Positions 41,341 through 50,073 of a stretch of DNA of 64,000 nucleotides are shown in pieces (the first letter of the stretch is position 1; each line of letters opens with the position of its first letter). This stretch comes from Oscillospiraceae bacterium (GTDB taxonomy: Bacteria > Bacillota > Clostridia > Oscillospirales > CAG-272), in assembly GCA_015063305.1 (NCBI GenBank), contig SVUJ01000001.1, positions 24,262-88,261 of the forward strand. Reading direction: 5' to 3'. The notes under the pieces were generated by a model. The model had not been told where the DNA came from and ran no database searches. It saw only the letters and a list, made by a program, of their open reading frames with translations. Position numbers and translations under genes: made by a program.

Positions 41341-42540
41341 ATGGATATCAAATCCTCTGACATCGAAAAGATCGTCCGTCAGGTGCTCGAGAATATCTCG
41401 GGAGCACAGGCGACACCCGCTCGCACAGCAGGACCTGTTCCCGCAACGAGCAGAGTCGCAATGCTCACCAAGGCAGAGAACTTCGACATTCAGGAATACC
41501 CCATCCCCGAGCTCGGAGATGACGATGTTCTTGTTAAGGTCGAGGGCTGCGGCGTCTGCGGAACCGACGCGCACGAGTTCAAGCGCGATCCCTTCTCACT
41601 TATCCCTGTAGTTCTCGGTCACGAGGGCACGGGTGAGATCGTAAAGATGGGTAAAAACGTAAAGAAGGACAGCGCGGGCAAGCCCCTGAATATTGGTGAC
41701 AAGGTAGTTACCTGTATGATATTCAAGGACAATCCCGATATAACAATGTTCGACCTCAACAAGCAGAACGTTGGCGGAGCAGACGTTTACGGTCTTCTTC
41801 CCGACGACGACAAGCATCTTAACGGTTGGTTCGCTGACTACATTCTCGTAAGAGGCGGCTCGACTATATTCAACGTAAGCGATCTCGACCTCGACAGCAG
41901 AATCCTTATAGAGCCCTGCGCGGTTCTTATCCACGCTGTTGAGAGAGCAAAGACCACGGGTATCCTCAGATTCAACTCCAGAGTGGTAGTTCAGGGCTGC
42001 GGACCTATCGGTCTTATCTGTATCGCGGTGCTTCGCGCAATGGGAACTGAGAATATCGTTGCCGTTGACGGAGAGACAAAGCGTCTTGAGTTTGCAAAGC
42101 TTATGGGCGCAACCCAGACGGTAAACTTCAAGGATCACAAGGGTATTGACGCTCTTGCGGGAGCAGTTAAGGACGCATTCGGCGGCTACCTTGCGGACTT
42201 CGCGTTCCAGTGCACAGGTTCTCCTGTTGCTCACGCGAACATCTACAAGTTCATCCGCAACGGCGGCGGTCTGTGCGAGCTCGGCTTCTTCATCAACGGC
42301 GGCGATGCTACCATCAACCCCCACTTCGACATCTGCTCGAAGGAGATCACAACCGTTGGCTCTTGGGTATACACACTTCGCGATTACGTTACCACCTTCG
42401 ATTTCCTCAAGCGCGCAAAGGCGATAGGACTTCCCCTCGAGAAGCTCATCACCCACAAGTACCCGCTTGATAAGATCAACGAGGCTCTCCAGACTAACCT
42501 GAAGATGGAAGGTCTTAAGATAGCTATCGTAAACGAGTAA
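41341..42540 (+). CDS. Zn-dependent alcohol dehydrogenase (MDR family) with N-terminal encapsulation-peptide-like helix
   Basis: MDIKSSDIEKIVRQVLENIS N-term; GCGVCGTDAHEF, GHEGTGEIV, VVQGCGPIGLICIAVLRAMG. Confidence 0.9.
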   Translation: MDIKSSDIEKIVRQVLENISGAQATPARTAGPVPATSRVAMLTKAENFDIQEYPIPELGDDDVLVKVEGCGVCGTDAHEFKRDPFSLIPVVLGHEGTGEIVKMGKNVKKDSAGKPLNIGDKVVTCMIFKDNPDITMFDLNKQNVGGADVYGLLPDDDKHLNGWFADYILVRGGSTIFNVSDLDLDSRILIEPCAVLIHAVERAKTTGILRFNSRVVVQGCGPIGLICIAVLRAMGTENIVAVDGETKRLEFAKLMGATQTVNFKDHKGIDALAGAVKDAFGGYLADFAFQCTGSPVAHANIYKFIRNGGGLCELGFFINGGDATINPHFDICSKEITTVGSWVYTLRDYVTTFDFLKRAKAIGLPLEKLITHKYPLDKINEALQTNLKMEGLKIAIVNE

Positions 42541-42561
42541 TAAAAAATTACGGAGATCATT

Positions 42562-42876
42562 ATGGGAAAAGCTACTGGAATAATCGAGGTCTACGGACTT
42601 GCGGCTGCATTTGTCGCGCTCGACGCGGGATGCAAGGCGGCGGCGGTGTCGGTAGAGACCTTGGATAAGAACAAGCCCGGTAACGCCGACGCGCTCCCCG
42701 TTCCGCTGATAGTTGCGATAAAGTTCAGAGGAACTGTTGAGGACGTTAAGGCGGCGGTTGAGGCGGCAGCGGCGGCTGCGAAGCAGGTGAGCGGAGTTGT
42801 GTCACAGCACATAATCGCAAACACCGAGGCTTCGACCGAAAAGCTGTTGAAGCTTAACGCTTTTGATAAAAATTAA
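42562..42876 (+). CDS. Divergent BMC-H shell protein with altered central loop
   Basis: ATGIIEVYGLAAAFVALDAGCKAAAVSVE...; loop DKNKPGNADALPVPL. Confidence 0.85.
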   Translation: MGKATGIIEVYGLAAAFVALDAGCKAAAVSVETLDKNKPGNADALPVPLIVAIKFRGTVEDVKAAVEAAAAAAKQVSGVVSQHIIANTEASTEKLLKLNAFDKN

Positions 42877-42915
42877 AAAATTCTATAAATTTTGTAATTG
42901 AAAGGAAAAAAGAAA

Positions 42916-43194
42916 ATGGCACTTGAAGCACTTGGAATGGTAGAAACAAGAGGTCTTGTTGCGGCTATCGAGGCAGCAGACGCTATGGTAAAGGCAGCAG
43001 AGGTTACTCTCATCGGAACTGAGAAGATCGGTTCGGGACTCGTATCCGTTATGGTAAGAGGCGACGTTGGAGCAGTTAAGGCTGCTACTGAGGCAGGAAG
43101 CGCAGCCGCTTCCAGACTCGGCGAGATCGTTGCTGTTCACGTTATTCCCCGTCCTCATGCAGACGTTGAGAAGATCCTTCCCGTTCTCAAATAA
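42916..43194 (+). CDS. BMC-H shell protein (copy 1, PduA/PduJ type)
   Basis: [61 protein letters not shown]. Confidence 0.95.
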   Translation: MALEALGMVETRGLVAAIEAADAMVKAAEVTLIGTEKIGSGLVSVMVRGDVGAVKAATEAGSAAASRLGEIVAVHVIPRPHADVEKILPVLK

Positions 43195-43227
43195 GAAACA
43201 TTTTAAGCTGAAAACTACGGAGGCGCT

Positions 43228-43638
43228 ATGAAATCATTGGGATTTGTCGAGGTGAGCGGAGTTGTTGCCGCTGTTGACGCGCTCGACATTATGTGCAAAA
43301 GCGCAGAGGTCAGCCTTGTAAGCTGGGAGAGAAAGCTCGGCGGAAGGCTTGTTACCTTGATAGTTACGGGTAACGTTTCAGCGGTGACTGCGGCTGTGGA
43401 AAACGCAAAGGCACAGTGCATCAAAAAGCCCTGTGCGGTAGCGGTCATTGCAAACCCCCACCCCGAAACTGTAAGACTTGCAGAGCTTTCGGCAAAGCGT
43501 CTTGAGAAAAAGAACGCAAAGCCCGCAGCCGAAAAGAAGGCTGAAGCACCTGCCGCGGCTAAGACCGCAAAGACAACTGCCGCGAAGTCTGCGCCCAAGA
43601 CGGCGAAGACCGAGGCAAACTCAGAAAAAACAGAATAA
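43228..43638 (+). CDS. BMC-H shell protein with Lys/Ala-rich C-terminal tail
   Basis: KSLGFVEVSGVVAAVDALDIMCKSAEVSLV core; tail KKNAKPAAEKKAEAPAAAKTAKTTAAKSAPKTAKTEANSEKTE. Confidence 0.9.
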   Translation: MKSLGFVEVSGVVAAVDALDIMCKSAEVSLVSWERKLGGRLVTLIVTGNVSAVTAAVENAKAQCIKKPCAVAVIANPHPETVRLAELSAKRLEKKNAKPAAEKKAEAPAAAKTAKTTAAKSAPKTAKTEANSEKTE

Positions 43639-43658
43639 AATAAGGAGGCATAATAATT

Positions 43659-43937
43659 ATGGCACTTGAAGCACTTGGAATGGTAGAAACAAGAGGTCTT
43701 GTTGCAGCAATCGAGGCAGCAGACGCTATGGTAAAGGCAGCAAACGTTGAGCTCATCGGAACTGAGAAGATCGGTTCGGGACTCGTATCCGTTATGGTAA
43801 GAGGCGACGTTGGAGCAGTTAAGGCTGCTACTGAGGCAGGAAGCGCAGCAGCTTCTACTCTCGGTGAGATCGTTGCAGTTCACGTTATCCCCCGTCCTCA
43901 TGCGGACGTTGAGAAGATTCTTCCTTCTCTCAAATAA
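43659..43937 (+). CDS. BMC-H shell protein (copy 2)
   Basis: Near-identical to 42916 and 43970 copies. Confidence 0.95.
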   Translation: MALEALGMVETRGLVAAIEAADAMVKAANVELIGTEKIGSGLVSVMVRGDVGAVKAATEAGSAAASTLGEIVAVHVIPRPHADVEKILPSLK

Positions 43938-43969
43938 TTAATTGAAATTTTAAACGGAGGTAAAATACA

Positions 43970-44248
43970 ATGGCACTTGAAGCACTTGGAATGGTAGAAA
44001 CAAGAGGTCTTGTTGCAGCAATCGAGGCAGCAGACGCTATGGTAAAGGCAGCAAACGTTGAGCTTATCGGAACTGAGAAGATCGGTTCGGGACTCGTATC
44101 CGTTATGGTAAGAGGCGACGTTGGAGCAGTTAAGGCTGCTACTGAGGCAGGAAGCACAGCAGCTTCCAGACTCGGCGAGATCGTTGCAGTTCACGTTATT
44201 CCCCGTCCTCATGCAGACGTTGAGAAGATCCTTCCTTCTCTGAAGTAA
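43970..44248 (+). CDS. BMC-H shell protein (copy 3)
   Basis: Two residue differences from copy 2 (STAASR vs SAAAST). Confidence 0.95.
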   Translation: MALEALGMVETRGLVAAIEAADAMVKAANVELIGTEKIGSGLVSVMVRGDVGAVKAATEAGSTAASRLGEIVAVHVIPRPHADVEKILPSLK

Positions 44249-44264
44249 TAAGGGACACGCAAAA

Positions 44265-44340
44265 CGGAAAATAAACCGAAAGGTTTATTTTCCGAGCGGT
44301 GCGCTTCTGAGTTTAGGAGCGCAGCGCTTGGGAAATAAAC
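44265..44340 (+). other. Tandem RNA hairpins in BMC operon intergenic region
   Basis: 13-bp perfect stem 44265-44277/44282-44294 with GAAA tetraloop, then imperfect ~13-bp stem 44295-44308/44315-44328. Confidence 0.75.
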
Positions 44341-44380
44341 AATAACTTAAAATATAGACGAAAGGCAACAGGAGATATTT

Positions 44381-44653
44381 ATGTTGATCGGAAAAATCGT
44401 TGGAAGCGTAGTTTCCACAAGAAAGAACGAAAAGTTGATCGGAAGCAAGTTTATGATAGTTGAAACTTGTGCTCAGACCGGCGACGCAAAGAGAATAGTT
44501 GCTGTTGACAACGTTGGCGCGGGAATAGGCGAGCTTGTGCTCGTGGCAACGGGCAGCGCGGCAAGAATAGGGTGTGACCAGGAGAGAGCGCCCATCGACG
44601 CGGCTATAGTTGGAATAATCGACAGCGGAGCGGGACTTCCCGAGATAGAGTAA
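44381..44653 (+). CDS. BMC-P pentameric vertex protein (EutN/CcmL/PduN type)
   Basis: MLIGKIVGSVVSTRKNEKLIGSKFMIVE, VAVDNVGAGIGELVLVATGSAAR, DAAIVGIID. Confidence 0.95.
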   Translation: MLIGKIVGSVVSTRKNEKLIGSKFMIVETCAQTGDAKRIVAVDNVGAGIGELVLVATGSAARIGCDQERAPIDAAIVGIIDSGAGLPEIE

Positions 44654-44671
44654 TAACAAGGAATTTTCAAT

Positions 44672-46012
44672 ATGAAGCTTAATGAACTGAAGGATCTGCT
44701 TCGTTCGATGGGCGTTGTGGGCGCAGGAGGCGCGGGCTTTCCGACCTACGCAAAGCTCTCCGACGCGGCGGACACCATAATCCTCAACTGCGCCGAATGT
44801 GAGCCGCTTCTCAAGCTTCACAGGCAGCTGCTTGAGGAGAACACACACGAGATACTCAGCGCTCTTGACGCCATTCTTGACGCGACGGGCGCGAAGCAGG
44901 CGATAATCGGCGTTAAGGAGCATTACCACGCCACGATAGAGGCGCTTGAGGGCGAGATCGGCGAGTTCCCGAGAATATCTGTAAAGAAGCTTGGGGCGGT
45001 CTATCCGTCGGGAGATGAGATAATACTTATCAAGGAGGCCTGCGGTAGGGTAGTAGACCCCGGAAAGCTTCCGATATCGGTGGGAGTTACCGTATGCAAC
45101 GTGGAAACGGTATATAACGTATACCGCGCGCTCCACGGCAAGCCTGTAACGCACAAGTACGTGACGGTCGCGGGTGAGGTCAAAAATCCCATAACCCTTT
45201 ACGTGCCTATCGGAACGAAGATAGCCGAGCTTATAAGCGCGGCGGGCGGACTTACCGTGAAGGAAGCAGAGCTTCTTTCGGGCGGTCCTATGATGGGAAA
45301 TATCGTCAAGGCGAGCGATGCGGTCACTAAGACGACCAACGCGATAATCGCGCTGCCTGCCGATCACCAGATAATACTTAATAAAAAGAGAAATCCTAAG
45401 ATAAGCCTTAAGAGAGCGATGTCGGTATGCTGTCAGTGCAGAAGCTGTACCGAGCTCTGCTCAAGACACGTTGCGGGATACCCCGTTGAGCCGCACATGG
45501 TCATGAGGGTACTTGCAAACGGGGGAAGGGGAGATCTGAAGGCGCTTGAGGGTTCGCTCTTCTGCTCGAATTGCGGACTTTGCGAGACCTACTCCTGTCC
45601 TCAGGACCTCTCGCCCAGAGCTCTTATCGCAGAGCTGAAGGCGGCAGTCAAGAAGAGCGGAATGCCGATGCCCCAAGGTTTCAAGGCAGACCCCGATCCT
45701 AAGGACGCTGAGTATAAGAAGGTGTCGGTCGACCGTCTTACGATGCGCCTCGGACTTAAGAAATACGACGTTGCCGCACCGATATCCGAGGATTTTGAAA
45801 CCAAGTCGGTCAAGATAATGCTCTCCCAGCATATAGGCGCTCCCGCGGTGGCGAGGGTCGCCGAGGGTGACACCGTCAAGGTCGGCGACGTGATAGCCGA
45901 AGCCAAGGACGGCGCGCTGAGCGTCAGCATACACGCCTCGCTTTCGGGTAAGGTAGACACGGTCGCTCCAAACTATGTAAAAATAATTGCCGCAAAAGCG
46001 GAAAGGAACTGA
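44672..46012 (+). CDS. PduS-like RnfC-family Fe-S flavoprotein
   Basis: GVVGAGGAGFPTYAKL, NCAECEPLL; two clusters CCQCRSCTELCSRH and CSNCGLCETYSCPQ. Confidence 0.9.
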   Translation: MKLNELKDLLRSMGVVGAGGAGFPTYAKLSDAADTIILNCAECEPLLKLHRQLLEENTHEILSALDAILDATGAKQAIIGVKEHYHATIEALEGEIGEFPRISVKKLGAVYPSGDEIILIKEACGRVVDPGKLPISVGVTVCNVETVYNVYRALHGKPVTHKYVTVAGEVKNPITLYVPIGTKIAELISAAGGLTVKEAELLSGGPMMGNIVKASDAVTKTTNAIIALPADHQIILNKKRNPKISLKRAMSVCCQCRSCTELCSRHVAGYPVEPHMVMRVLANGGRGDLKALEGSLFCSNCGLCETYSCPQDLSPRALIAELKAAVKKSGMPMPQGFKADPDPKDAEYKKVSVDRLTMRLGLKKYDVAAPISEDFETKSVKIMLSQHIGAPAVARVAEGDTVKVGDVIAEAKDGALSVSIHASLSGKVDTVAPNYVKIIAAKAERN

Positions 46013-46017
46013 AATAA

Positions 46018-46563
46018 ATGAAAAAAGCACTGGGAATGATAGAATTTAAAACGGTTGCTTCGGGTATCACCGCTACCGACGTAATGCTGAAAACAGCAGA
46101 CGTTGAGGTGGTACAGGCAAACCCCGTATGCCCCGGAAAGTATCTGGCTACCATCGCGGGTGAGCTTAGCGCGGTCAGAGCTGCGATAGACGCGGCCGAG
46201 AGATACAACCCCGCTATGCTCGTGGATAAATTCCTGCTCGGAAACCCCCACGAGTCGGTACAGCCCGCTATCAGCGGAGCGCTTGAGATAAAGAACCGTG
46301 GCGCGATAGGCATACTTGAAACGTTTACGGCGGCATCCGCCGTTGTCGCGGCTGACACCGCGGCTAAGACCGCTTTGGTAGACCTCGTTGAGGTCCGCCT
46401 TGCTAAGGGAATGTGCGGAAAGTCGTACGTTATACTCACGGGAAGCGTTTCATCGGTTACGGCCGCAATAGAGCGCGCGAAGAGCGGAGTTCAGGACGGA
46501 TTCTTCCTTGACAGCTCTGTTATCGCGGGACCCGACGAAAGACTCTGGGAAAGCATACTCTGA
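46018..46563 (+). CDS. BMC-T tandem-domain shell protein, PduT type
   Basis: Two BMC domains; QANPVCPGKYLATI places Cys at residue 38. Confidence 0.9.
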   Translation: MKKALGMIEFKTVASGITATDVMLKTADVEVVQANPVCPGKYLATIAGELSAVRAAIDAAERYNPAMLVDKFLLGNPHESVQPAISGALEIKNRGAIGILETFTAASAVVAADTAAKTALVDLVEVRLAKGMCGKSYVILTGSVSSVTAAIERAKSGVQDGFFLDSSVIAGPDERLWESIL

Positions 46564-46602
46564 TCACATAGCGTCCAAAAAAAATGAACGGAGGAAGGCC
46601 TT

Positions 46603-47361
46603 GTGCTTGCCATTGAACGCCGCAGAGAGATACTTGCTAAGCTGAATGCCGATGGAAAGGTCATCGTTGCAGAGCTGGCGAAGGATTTTGAGGTGACCGA
46701 GGAGACGATAAGACGAGATCTTGAAAAGCTCGACAAGGAAGGTCTTGTATCAAAGACCTACGGTGGAGCGGTCTCAAAGCATAATACCTCGCTCGACCTG
46801 CCATATAATATACGAGAGGGAGTCAACGTCATTCAGAAGCAGTCGATATCAGATAAGATATCCGAGCTTATTGAGGACGGAGAGAGAGTGATGCTCGATT
46901 CGAGCTCGACCGCCCTTTACGTGCTTAAAAAAATAAAAAGTAAGAAAAATCTGACTATAATAACGAATTCGGTAAAAATACTAATAGAGCTTGCCGACAA
47001 ATCCGACTGGACGGTGCTTTCCACAGGCGGAGTGCTCAAAAAGAGCGCACTTTCGCTTACAGGCTCGTCTGCCGAGAAGATGATACGCTCGTATCACGTC
47101 GACACGGCGATATGCTCCTGTAAGGGACTTGACACCGAGCTCGGCATCACCGATTCGAATGAGAATGACACGCTCATAAAGCAGGCGATGTTTGCCAGCG
47201 CCGAGCGCCGCATACTCGCGCTTGACTCTGAGAAATTCGATAAAAAGTCCTTCGTTAAGGTATGCGATTTCGGAGCTATCGACATTATAGTCACAGATTC
47301 CGCTCCGTCGGAAAAATGGATAGGGTTCTGCAACGAAAAGGGAGTAGACCTTATATATTGA
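46603..47361 (+). CDS. DeoR-family transcriptional regulator
   Basis: ERRREILAKLNADGKVIVAELAKDFEVTEETIRRDLEKLDKEGLVSKTYGGAV; GTG start after ggaggaagg. Confidence 0.93.
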   Translation: MLAIERRREILAKLNADGKVIVAELAKDFEVTEETIRRDLEKLDKEGLVSKTYGGAVSKHNTSLDLPYNIREGVNVIQKQSISDKISELIEDGERVMLDSSSTALYVLKKIKSKKNLTIITNSVKILIELADKSDWTVLSTGGVLKKSALSLTGSSAEKMIRSYHVDTAICSCKGLDTELGITDSNENDTLIKQAMFASAERRILALDSEKFDKKSFVKVCDFGAIDIIVTDSAPSEKWIGFCNEKGVDLIY

Positions 47362-47390
47362 CACAGAAAACATTTGAAAGGATATGATTT

Positions 47391-48596
47391 ATGAAGGTTC
47401 TTGTACTGAACGCAGGAAGCTCCTCTCTGAAATATCAGCTCTTCAATATGGAGAGCGGCAAGGTCACTGCAAGGGGACTTTGCGAAAGAATAGGCGCGGG
47501 AGGCGCTATCACACATAAGCGTCCGGGAGCTGACGATTTCTCCGAGCAGATAGATCTGCCCCATCACGGAGTGGCACTCAAAAGAGTGCTTGAATTGCTC
47601 ACCTCGGCTGAGTACGGAGTTATAAAGTCCACTAGTGAGATAGATGCTATAGGTCATCGCGTGGCACACGGAGGAGAGCTTATAAAGGAGTCCTCGATAA
47701 TTACCGAGAGCGTTATAAAGCATCTCGAATCCTTAGTTCCGATAAATCCTCTTCACGGCCCGCCCGCTATAGCGGGAATAAAGGCGTGTGTAGAGCTTAT
47801 GCCGAGCACCCCTCAGGTGGCTGTATTTGACACCTCGTTCTATTCGGATATCGAGGATTTCAGATACGTTTACCCGATACCCTACGAGTTCTACGAGAAG
47901 GATCATATCCGTCGTTACGGCTTCCACGGCACGTCGCACAGATACGTGAGCGCAGAGCTTGCAAAGGCTATTGGAAAGCCGATAGAGGAGCTTAAGATTG
48001 TGACCTGCCACCTCGGAAACGGCTCGTCGATAACCGCTGTTGACGGCGGTAAGGCGATAGATACCTCGATGGGATTCACCCCTCAGGAGGGAATCGCTAT
48101 GGGCACTCGATCGGGAAGCATCGACCCCTCGGTCGTTACCTATATTATGAAGACTAAGGGATACACCCCCGAGGAGATGGACGACATTCTGAACAAGAAG
48201 AGCGGACTTCTCGGTGTTTCGGGAATATCCAATGATTGCAGAAACGTTTACTCGGCCGCGCTGAACGGCGACCACCGAGCAGAGCTTGCGCTCAAGATCC
48301 TCACCAACGGCATCAAGAAGCACATCGGTGCTTATGCCGCTGAGATGAACGGTCTTGACGCCCTTGCGTTCACCGCGGGCATCGGAGAAAATCAGGCAAA
48401 TATCCGTGAGTGGGTCTGCGATAATATGGACTGGCTGGGTATTGAGATAGACAAAGAAAAGAACGAAAACTTCACCCGCGGTATTCCGTTTGATATATCG
48501 GCCGAGGGTGCGAGAGTAAAAACTTGGATAATCCCCACGGATGAGGAATATATGATAGCGATCGATACTCAGAGGATCGCCTCAAAGCAAAACTGA
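47391..48596 (+). CDS. ackA: Acetate/propionate kinase
   Basis: MKVLVLNAGSSSLKYQLFNME, GHRVAHGGE, RYGFHGTSHRYVS, HLGNGSSITAV. Confidence 0.96.
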   Translation: MKVLVLNAGSSSLKYQLFNMESGKVTARGLCERIGAGGAITHKRPGADDFSEQIDLPHHGVALKRVLELLTSAEYGVIKSTSEIDAIGHRVAHGGELIKESSIITESVIKHLESLVPINPLHGPPAIAGIKACVELMPSTPQVAVFDTSFYSDIEDFRYVYPIPYEFYEKDHIRRYGFHGTSHRYVSAELAKAIGKPIEELKIVTCHLGNGSSITAVDGGKAIDTSMGFTPQEGIAMGTRSGSIDPSVVTYIMKTKGYTPEEMDDILNKKSGLLGVSGISNDCRNVYSAALNGDHRAELALKILTNGIKKHIGAYAAEMNGLDALAFTAGIGENQANIREWVCDNMDWLGIEIDKEKNENFTRGIPFDISAEGARVKTWIIPTDEEYMIAIDTQRIASKQN

Positions 48597-48617
48597 CAAT
48601 AGAAAGGTGTGATCTTT

Positions 48618-50060
48618 ATGGCAAACATTACAGAAGCTGAAATCAGAAAGATAGTTGAAAATATTATAAAGGGATCTGCCGCTACTACCGGCAGAAACTG
48701 GAGCTCGACCGAGTACAACGGCAGAAAGCTCATCGGTATCTACTCGGATATGAACGAGGCTATAGACGCCGCTGAGAGAGGATACAAGGCTGTCCGCGCT
48801 ATGAGCGTTGAGCAGAGAGAGAAGATAATCACCGAGATCCGCCGTCTTACCGTTGCGGAAGCTCCGATAATGGCTGAGATGGGCGTTGCTGAAACGGGAA
48901 TGGGAAGAGTTGACCACAAGCGTCTTAAGCACATTCTCGTTGCAGACAAGACCCCCGGAACTGAGGATATCGTTGCCGAGGCTAAGACCGGAGATAGCGG
49001 ACTTACCCTCACCGAGATGGCTCCCTTCGGAGTTGTTGGTTCTATCACACCCAGTACCAACCCCTCGGAGACCGTTATCTGTAACTCGATAGGAATGATA
49101 GCGGCAGGAAACGGTGTTGTATTCAACCCCCACCCCAACGCTATATGCGTATCCAACTACGCCGTTGACCTCGTAAACAGAGCGTCGGCTGCGGCGGGCG
49201 GCCCTGAGATACTCGTTTGCTCTATGGATAAGCCTACACTCGATTCGGCAGCTATTATGCAGTCACATCCCAAGATAAGACTTCTGGTCTGCACAGGCGG
49301 CCCCGGAGTTGTAAGAGCCGTGCTTTCCTCGGGTAAGAAGGCTATCGGCGCGGGCGCGGGAAATCCCCCCGTTATCGTTGACGACACCGCTGACATCAAG
49401 AAGGCGGCTAAGGATATTATCGACGGTTGTACCTTTGATAACAACCTCCCCTGTATCGCTGAGAAGGAAGTTTTCGCGTTCAGAAATATCGCAGACGAGC
49501 TCATATCCGAGATGCAGAAGAACGGCGCTTACCTCATAAACGCTGAGCAGGCAGACCGCCTTGCTGAGGTCGTTCTCGAGAAGAAGACCAACAAGGCAGG
49601 AAAGACTGTTAAAACTGTCAGCCGCACCTGCGTCGGACGCGATGCCGACGTTATACTCGCTAAGATCGGCGTTAACGTTGACAAGAGCGTACGCTGCATA
49701 ATCTGCGAGACCAACTTTATGCACGATTTCGTTCAGCACGAGCTTATGATGCCCATTCTTCCTATAGTAAGAGTTGACAACATCGAGGACGCTATCGAGC
49801 TCGCTGTCAAGGCTGAGCACGGTAACAGACACACAGCGCACATGCACTCAAAGAATATAGATCACCTCTCGGCTTTCGCAAAGGCTGTTGAAACCACTAT
49901 ATTCGTTAAGAACGCTCCCTCTTACGCGGGAATCGGATTTGGCGGCGAGGGTCACACCACATTCACCATCGCAGGTCCTACAGGCGAGGGAATAACCTCT
50001 GCAAGATCGTTCACCAGAAAGCGCAGATGCGTTATGGCGGATAGCTTCAGAATTATCTGA
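48618..50060 (+). CDS. CoA-acylating aldehyde dehydrogenase (PduP/EutE type) with N-terminal encapsulation peptide
   Basis: MANITEAEIRKIVENIIKGS N-term; PSTNPSETVICNSIGMIAAGN, KKAIGAGAGNPPVIVDDTAD, CTFDNNLPCIAEKEVF. Confidence 0.95.
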   Translation: MANITEAEIRKIVENIIKGSAATTGRNWSSTEYNGRKLIGIYSDMNEAIDAAERGYKAVRAMSVEQREKIITEIRRLTVAEAPIMAEMGVAETGMGRVDHKRLKHILVADKTPGTEDIVAEAKTGDSGLTLTEMAPFGVVGSITPSTNPSETVICNSIGMIAAGNGVVFNPHPNAICVSNYAVDLVNRASAAAGGPEILVCSMDKPTLDSAAIMQSHPKIRLLVCTGGPGVVRAVLSSGKKAIGAGAGNPPVIVDDTADIKKAAKDIIDGCTFDNNLPCIAEKEVFAFRNIADELISEMQKNGAYLINAEQADRLAEVVLEKKTNKAGKTVKTVSRTCVGRDADVILAKIGVNVDKSVRCIICETNFMHDFVQHELMMPILPIVRVDNIEDAIELAVKAEHGNRHTAHMHSKNIDHLSAFAKAVETTIFVKNAPSYAGIGFGGEGHTTFTIAGPTGEGITSARSFTRKRRCVMADSFRII

Positions 50061-50073
50061 TTGGAGTATTGCT

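Noticed and set aside
46018-46563. Reading the BMC-T as two fused ordinary BMC-H from assembly error
   Set aside because: The two halves are divergent and match the PduT layout including Cys38.
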